Positions 14,612-17,721 of a DNA stretch of 17,721 nucleotides are shown here, one piece after another. This DNA is from Pseudomonadota bacterium (GTDB lineage: Bacteria; Pseudomonadota; Gammaproteobacteria; Xanthomonadales; Xanthomonadaceae), in NCBI GenBank assembly GCA_023388955.1, contig JAEWFH010000020.1, positions 1 through 17,721 of the forward strand, in the 5' to 3' direction. Made by a program: the position numbers and the translations under genes. How positions within the stretch are numbered: position 1 is the stretch's first letter; every line of letters starts with the position of its first letter. The notes beneath the pieces are model-generated. The model was given only the letters and a program-made list of their open reading frames with translations. It was not told the DNA's origin and did no database searches.

Positions 14612-15085
14612 TTGACCAGCCAAGCCCAAGTCATCAAGACCCGCCTGCCCGATCCGCCCCCCGCGCTGGACGTCCTGCTGGGCACGGTCCGCGAGGCGGT
14701 CGAGGAGCTCAAGGCGCGCGACGTGGTCGAGATCGATGTGCGCGGCAAGAGCAGCGTCACCGATTTCATGGTGATCGCCTCCGGCACCTCGACCCGCCAC
14801 GTGAAGTCGATCGCCGACGAGGTGATCCGCTTCTCCAAGCGGCTGGGCGTGGCCCCGCTGGGCGTGGAGGGCGAGCGCGAGGCGGAGTGGGTGCTGGTCG
14901 ACCTGGGCGACGTGCTGGTGCACGTGATGCTGCCGCGGGTCCGTGAGTTCTATGGCCTGGAGCGGCTGTGGACCGTGGGCGACCAGGGCCCGGCGGCGGG
15001 CGACGCTGCGGATACCACCGACGCCGGCGCTCCGTCCGGCGACGAGATGGACTTCGACGGCGACGACGAAGCCCCGCGGGGCTGA
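14612..15085 (+). CDS. rsfS: Ribosome silencing factor RsfS
   Basis: 157-residue member of the Iojap/RsfS family, which binds uL14 on the 50S subunit and blocks subunit joining when nutrients are scarce. Signatures: DVVEIDVRGKSSVTDFMVIA (37-56), STRHVKSIADEV (60-71), and GVEGEREAEWVLVDLGDVLVHV (84-105), ending REFYGLERLW (111-120). A TTG start is chosen because the N-terminus (TSQAQVIKTRLP) fits the family, AAGGAAACGG lies upstream, and no ATG is available in the right place. Residues 121-157 form an acidic, disordered tail with 11 Asp/Glu and one Arg. rlmH follows after 6 bp, so the two are likely cotranscribed. Confidence 0.95.
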   Translation: MTSQAQVIKTRLPDPPPALDVLLGTVREAVEELKARDVVEIDVRGKSSVTDFMVIASGTSTRHVKSIADEVIRFSKRLGVAPLGVEGEREAEWVLVDLGDVLVHVMLPRVREFYGLERLWTVGDQGPAAGDAADTTDAGAPSGDEMDFDGDDEAPRG

Positions 15086-15091
15086 GCCGCG

Positions 15092-15562
15092 GTGAAGGCA
15101 CGCCTGGTCGCGGTCGGGGAACGCCCGCCGGCCTGGGTCAGTACCGGCTTCGCCGAATACCGCAAGCGCCTGGCGCACTGGCTTCCGCTGGAACTGGTGG
15201 AAGTCACGCCGGGCCTGCGCGGCAAGAACCGTGACGTGGCCCGCGCGATGTCCGACGAGGGCGAACGGGTATTGGCCGCGCTGCCGCGGTCGGCCACGGT
15301 GGTGACGCTGGACGGGCGGGGCCGGCCCTGGTCCTCGGAGCAGCTGGCGACCCGCCTGGAACACTGGCGCGGCCAGGGCCGGGACCTGGCCCTGCTGGTG
15401 GGCGGGCCTGAAGGCCACGCGCCCGCGGTCGCCGCACGCGCCGACGAATCCTGGTCACTGGGTCCTTTGACGCTGCCCCACATGCTGGTGCGGCTGCTGG
15501 TGGCCGAGCAGCTGTACCGCGCAGCGGCGCTACTGGCCAACCATCCCTACCACCGGGCCTGA
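15092..15562 (+). CDS. rlmH: 23S rRNA (pseudouridine-1915-N3) methyltransferase RlmH
   Basis: 156-residue SPOUT-class methyltransferase that methylates pseudouridine 1915 in helix 69 of 23S rRNA, using S-adenosylmethionine. The trefoil-knot motif LLVGGPEGH (101-109), LTLPHMLVRLLVAEQLYRA and the C-terminal YHRA are clear. Length is normal. A GTG start is used; a purine-rich GAGCCGCG precedes it with poor Shine-Dalgarno match, suggesting coupling to rsfS, which ends 6 bp upstream. The stop lies 17 bp from the end of a convergent minus-strand gene, with no obvious terminator in between. Confidence 0.96.
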   Translation: MKARLVAVGERPPAWVSTGFAEYRKRLAHWLPLELVEVTPGLRGKNRDVARAMSDEGERVLAALPRSATVVTLDGRGRPWSSEQLATRLEHWRGQGRDLALLVGGPEGHAPAVAARADESWSLGPLTLPHMLVRLLVAEQLYRAAALLANHPYHRA

Positions 15563-15579
15563 AGCCGGCCGCCGCATCC

Positions 15580-15777
15580 CTAGTCGTCGGCCGCGCCGGG
15601 GCTGTCCTCGCCGCCGCGGTCCGGACCGCCCGCCTCGGGCCGGTCGTCACGCGGCTTCGGTCGCGAAATCCGCGCGTCCCCGCGGTCCCGCGGATTGGCC
15701 TCGGCGTAGCCGCGGTTGTCCTCGGGGTTGCTGCCGGGAGCGGGGGGAGACCCCTTCTTGCTGTCGTTGCCGGCCAT
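15580..15777 (-). CDS. Small hydrophilic, predicted disordered protein
   Basis: 65 residues, no Cys and almost no large hydrophobics, rich in Asp, Pro, Gly, Arg and Glu (MAGNDSKKGSPPAPGSNPED at the start, ending PGAADD). No known domain is recognised; composition predicts an unstructured polypeptide. It may be a stress-related or RNA/protein-binding small protein, but this is speculation. The ATG at 15777 follows AGGTGA at short spacing; an alternative GTG at 15783 overlaps the SIMPL gene stop (GTGA). Either way it is coupled to the SIMPL gene, which supports it being a real gene. It is convergent with rlmH. Confidence 0.6.
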   Translation of the reverse strand: MAGNDSKKGSPPAPGSNPEDNRGYAEANPRDRGDARISRPKPRDDRPEAGGPDRGGEDSPGAADD

Positions 15778-15779
15778 GG

Positions 15780-16529
15780 TCACCTGCCCAGTTCGAACAC
15801 GATCTCGAGATTGGCTGAGACTACGTTCTCGCCCGGTGATACGGGCGTGTCCGCCGAGCTGGCCACCGCCTCCATGCGCGCCACCCCGTACGGCCTGACC
15901 GGGCCACCCGCACCTCCCTCGCTGATGCTGACGATGCGGCGCACGCGCAGGCCGAGGGTCTGGGCATACATTTCGGCCCGCGCGCGGGCCTCCTCCAGCG
16001 CGGCGCGGCGCGCCTCGTCGCGGGCCTCGCCCGGCTTGTCGATGGAGAACGAGGGTCCGTTGACGTGATTGGCGCCGCTGGCGACCAGTGCGTCCATGGT
16101 CGGGCCGATCCGGGCGATGTCGCGCACCGTCACCTCGACCGTGTTGCTGGCCTGGTAGCCGGTGATCGTGGGGTTGCCGTTCTCCGGGTGACGGTACTGC
16201 GGGTACAGGTTCACGCCGGCGGTGCGGATGTCGCGCTCGGCGATGCCGGCCTCGCGCAGCGCCGCCATCACGCCTTCCATCTGCGTGGCGTTCTGGCGCA
16301 TCGCGGCCTGTGCATCACCGGCCTGGGTGACCACGCCGGCGGAAAGGGTGGCAACGTCGGGCACGCGGCGTGCATCGGCGCTGGCGGCGATGGTGAGCAG
16401 GGTCGCGTCGGGCCCCGCGGCGGGTGCCAGTGGCGCCTGCGCCAGGGCCGCGGTCGCGGTGCCGGCGGCAGCCAGCAGGCCCACGGCGAGCAGCAGCGGA
16501 CGCAGGCGGGAAGTTGCGATGCTTGGCAT
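15780..16529 (-). CDS. SIMPL (DUF541) domain secreted protein
   Basis: 249-residue protein with a Sec signal peptide (1-30, cleavage likely after ALA at 28-30) and a SIMPL/DUF541 domain filling the rest. The domain opens with LTIAASADARRVPDVATLSAGVVT and contains the ANHVNGPSFSID motif and a long helix DEARRAALEEARARAEMYAQTLG. The family includes BP26/OMP28-type proteins that form periplasmic oligomers; their role is poorly known. The ATG at 16529 has GAGAGGA 6 nt upstream and starts the signal peptide directly. The longer upstream frame is only the shadow of maf and rng on the other strand. It is divergent from maf and is followed by the small disordered protein. Confidence 0.9.
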   Translation of the reverse strand: MPSIATSRLRPLLLAVGLLAAAGTATAALAQAPLAPAAGPDATLLTIAASADARRVPDVATLSAGVVTQAGDAQAAMRQNATQMEGVMAALREAGIAERDIRTAGVNLYPQYRHPENGNPTITGYQASNTVEVTVRDIARIGPTMDALVASGANHVNGPSFSIDKPGEARDEARRAALEEARARAEMYAQTLGLRVRRIVSISEGGAGGPVRPYGVARMEAVASSADTPVSPGENVVSANLEIVFELGR

Positions 16530-16703
16530 GCGTTTCCTCTCCGTATGGACGGGAGGAGGGTCCGGGCGGAGCGGTGAATGGGCCGTGAGCCGGCCCGTGG
16601 AACGTGCACGCGTTCCCGCGGCGTACGCGGGTGTGCGGGTATCCTTGCCGGCGTTGCGGGGGCATCCCTCCCACCGCCCCTGCCGCGGCAACACAGGACT
16701 CCC

Positions 16704-17306
16704 ATGCTCCACCTCGCTTCCAAATCCCCGCGTCGACGTGAGTTGCTGGCGCGCCTGGGCGTCGTCTTCACTCCCCTGGACGTGGAGGTGCCGGAGCAGC
16801 GTGCCGCCGGTGAACCCGCGCATGCGTACGTATGCCGGGTCGCGGGCGACAAGGCCGCCGCCGGCCTGGCGCTGCTGCAAGGGCGGCTGCCGCAGGCGCT
16901 GGTGCTGGGTTCGGACACCGAAGTGGTGCTCGACGGCGAGGTGTTCGGGAAGCCGGTCGACGATGCCGATGCCCGGGAGATGCTGCTGCGGCTTTCCGGG
17001 CGCTCCCACGAGGTGGTGTCGGCGGTCACGCTGCTTGGCATGGACGGCGTGCCGCGCCAGGCGGTGTCGGTCTCCCGCGTGACGTTTGCGCCGCTGTTGC
17101 CGGACCAGGTCGCGGCCTACGTGGCTAGCGGCGAGCCCCGCGGGAAAGCCGGCGGCTACGCCATCCAGGGCGTGGCCGAGGCCTTCGTGACCCGGCTGGA
17201 AGGAAGCTACTCGGGGGTGATGGGCCTGCCGCTGCACCAGACCGCGATGCTGCTGGCCGGCGCCGGTGTCGAAATCCCCTTCGCCAGCGCCCACGTGCCC
17301 GCATGA
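16704..17306 (+). CDS. maf: Maf/YhdE-type nucleoside triphosphate pyrophosphatase
   Basis: 200-residue Maf protein. These hydrolyse dTTP, UTP and modified pyrimidine nucleotides to monophosphates, and are thought to remove noncanonical nucleotides and affect septum formation. Motifs: LASKSPRRRELL (4-15), VLGSDTEVV (67-75, with D71), GKP (82-84, K83) and GKAGGYAIQG (147-156). Location next to rng matches the E. coli yhdE-rng order, which favours the YhdE subfamily rather than YceF. The ATG at 16704 has AGGA about 6 nt upstream and puts the motif at the start. It ends 13 bp before rng; the junction carries a 12-bp direct repeat. Confidence 0.94.
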   Translation: MLHLASKSPRRRELLARLGVVFTPLDVEVPEQRAAGEPAHAYVCRVAGDKAAAGLALLQGRLPQALVLGSDTEVVLDGEVFGKPVDDADAREMLLRLSGRSHEVVSAVTLLGMDGVPRQAVSVSRVTFAPLLPDQVAAYVASGEPRGKAGGYAIQGVAEAFVTRLEGSYSGVMGLPLHQTAMLLAGAGVEIPFASAHVPA

Positions 17307-17323
17307 GCAAGGTGCCCGCATGA
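17295..17323 (+). repeat. 12-bp direct repeat at the maf-rng junction
   Basis: GTGCCCGCATGA occurs at 17295-17306 (the end of maf, including its TGA) and again at 17312-17323 (covering the rng ATG). The copies are 17 bp apart, start to start. It looks like a small tandem duplication that set the present junction of the two genes. Confidence 0.7.
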
Positions 17324-17721
17324 CCGAGGAGATCCTGATCAACGTGACCCCGCGCGAGACGCGGGTGGCGGTGGTCGAGAACGGCATGCTGCAGGAGCTG
17401 CACATCGAGCGCGGCTGGAGCCGCGGCGTGGTCGGCAACATCTACAAGGGCAAGGTGCAGCGGGTCATGCCCGGCATGCAGGCGGCTTTCGTCGACATCG
17501 GCCTGGAGCGCGCGGCGTTCCTGCACGCCGCCGACATCGTGCGTCCCGCCGCGGTGGCCGACGAGGGCGGGGAAGCGCCGGTGCCGCCGTTGCCACCCCG
17601 CCCGATCACCGAACTGCTGCGCGACGGGCAGGAGATCATCGTGCAGGTGGTCAAGGACCCGATCGGCACCAAGGGCGCGCGCCTGACCACCCAGCTCAGC
17701 GTGCCCTCGCGCTACCTGGTG
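17320..17721 (+). CDS. rng: Ribonuclease G, 5' part
   Basis: The first 134 codons of a RNase E/G family protein; the gene runs off the window. RNase G is an endonuclease that matures the 5' end of 16S rRNA and takes part in mRNA decay. The start MTEEILINVTPRETRVAVVE is diagnostic. An S1 domain (about 37-125) follows with VGNIYKGKVQRVMPGMQAAF and VKDPIGTKGARLTTQLSVPS. The Pro-rich loop around 75-95 sits in the usual variable loop of the S1 domain. RNase G is preferred over RNase E by the start sequence and the maf neighbour. AAGG lies about 9 nt before the ATG. It is 13 bp after maf, so probably cotranscribed. Confidence 0.95.
   Translation, partial: MTEEILINVTPRETRVAVVENGMLQELHIERGWSRGVVGNIYKGKVQRVMPGMQAAFVDIGLERAAFLHAADIVRPAAVADEGGEAPVPPLPPRPITELLRDGQEIIVQVVKDPIGTKGARLTTQLSVPSRYLV

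Noticed and set aside
16580..16631. Two small stem-loops (16580-16596 and 16615-16631) between the SIMPL gene and maf
   Set aside because: Stems of only six base pairs without T-tracts are expected by chance in DNA this GC-rich; no terminator or operator can be argued.

Overview
The window is very GC-rich, with dense, closely spaced genes. The gene order leuS-lptE-holA-nadD-rsfS-rlmH followed by maf-rng, together with the protein sequences, points to a gammaproteobacterium of the Xanthomonadaceae, probably near Lysobacter/Luteimonas. This assignment rests on sequence recognition only; no database was searched.

Left edge (1-398): the possible 3' end of an unidentified + strand gene, then a non-coding repeat region. 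A 267-bp symmetric element (90-356) is bounded by perfect 30-bp inverted copies of a REP-like repeat and holds a second nested pair of inverted arms. A degenerate 20-bp tandem repeat follows and runs directly into the stop codon of the first minus-strand gene.

Minus-strand block (399-9250): six codirectional genes. In transcription order they are a CHASE3-GAF-GGDEF diguanylate cyclase, a CnoX/YbbN-type thioredoxin-TPR protein, a DUF4442 hotdog protein, a membrane Ser/Thr kinase with a C-terminal formylglycine-enzyme-like domain, a DUF885 lipoprotein peptidase, and a succinate/acetate CoA-transferase. The last two are probably separate units: stem-loops or promoter-like sites lie before them. 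The cyclase and the kinase make this a signalling-rich stretch.

Plus-strand core block (9366-15562): leuS, lptE, holA, nadD, rsfS and rlmH. They cover leucine charging, LPS transport, replication clamp loading, NAD synthesis, ribosome silencing and 23S rRNA methylation. Spacing is tight (holA and nadD overlap by 8 nt), and rsfS has its own -10-like site. leuS (GTG), rsfS (TTG) and rlmH (GTG) appear to use non-ATG starts.

Right part (15580-17721): a minus-strand pair (a SIMPL-domain secreted protein and a small disordered hydrophilic protein, overlapping or nearly so) separates rlmH from maf and the 5' part of rng, which runs off the window. No CRISPR array, tRNA, rRNA, transposase or phage gene is visible. 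I found no clear-cut new biological system. The items most worth a second look are the nested inverted-repeat element, the kinase/FGE-like fusion with its upstream hairpin, and the small disordered protein.
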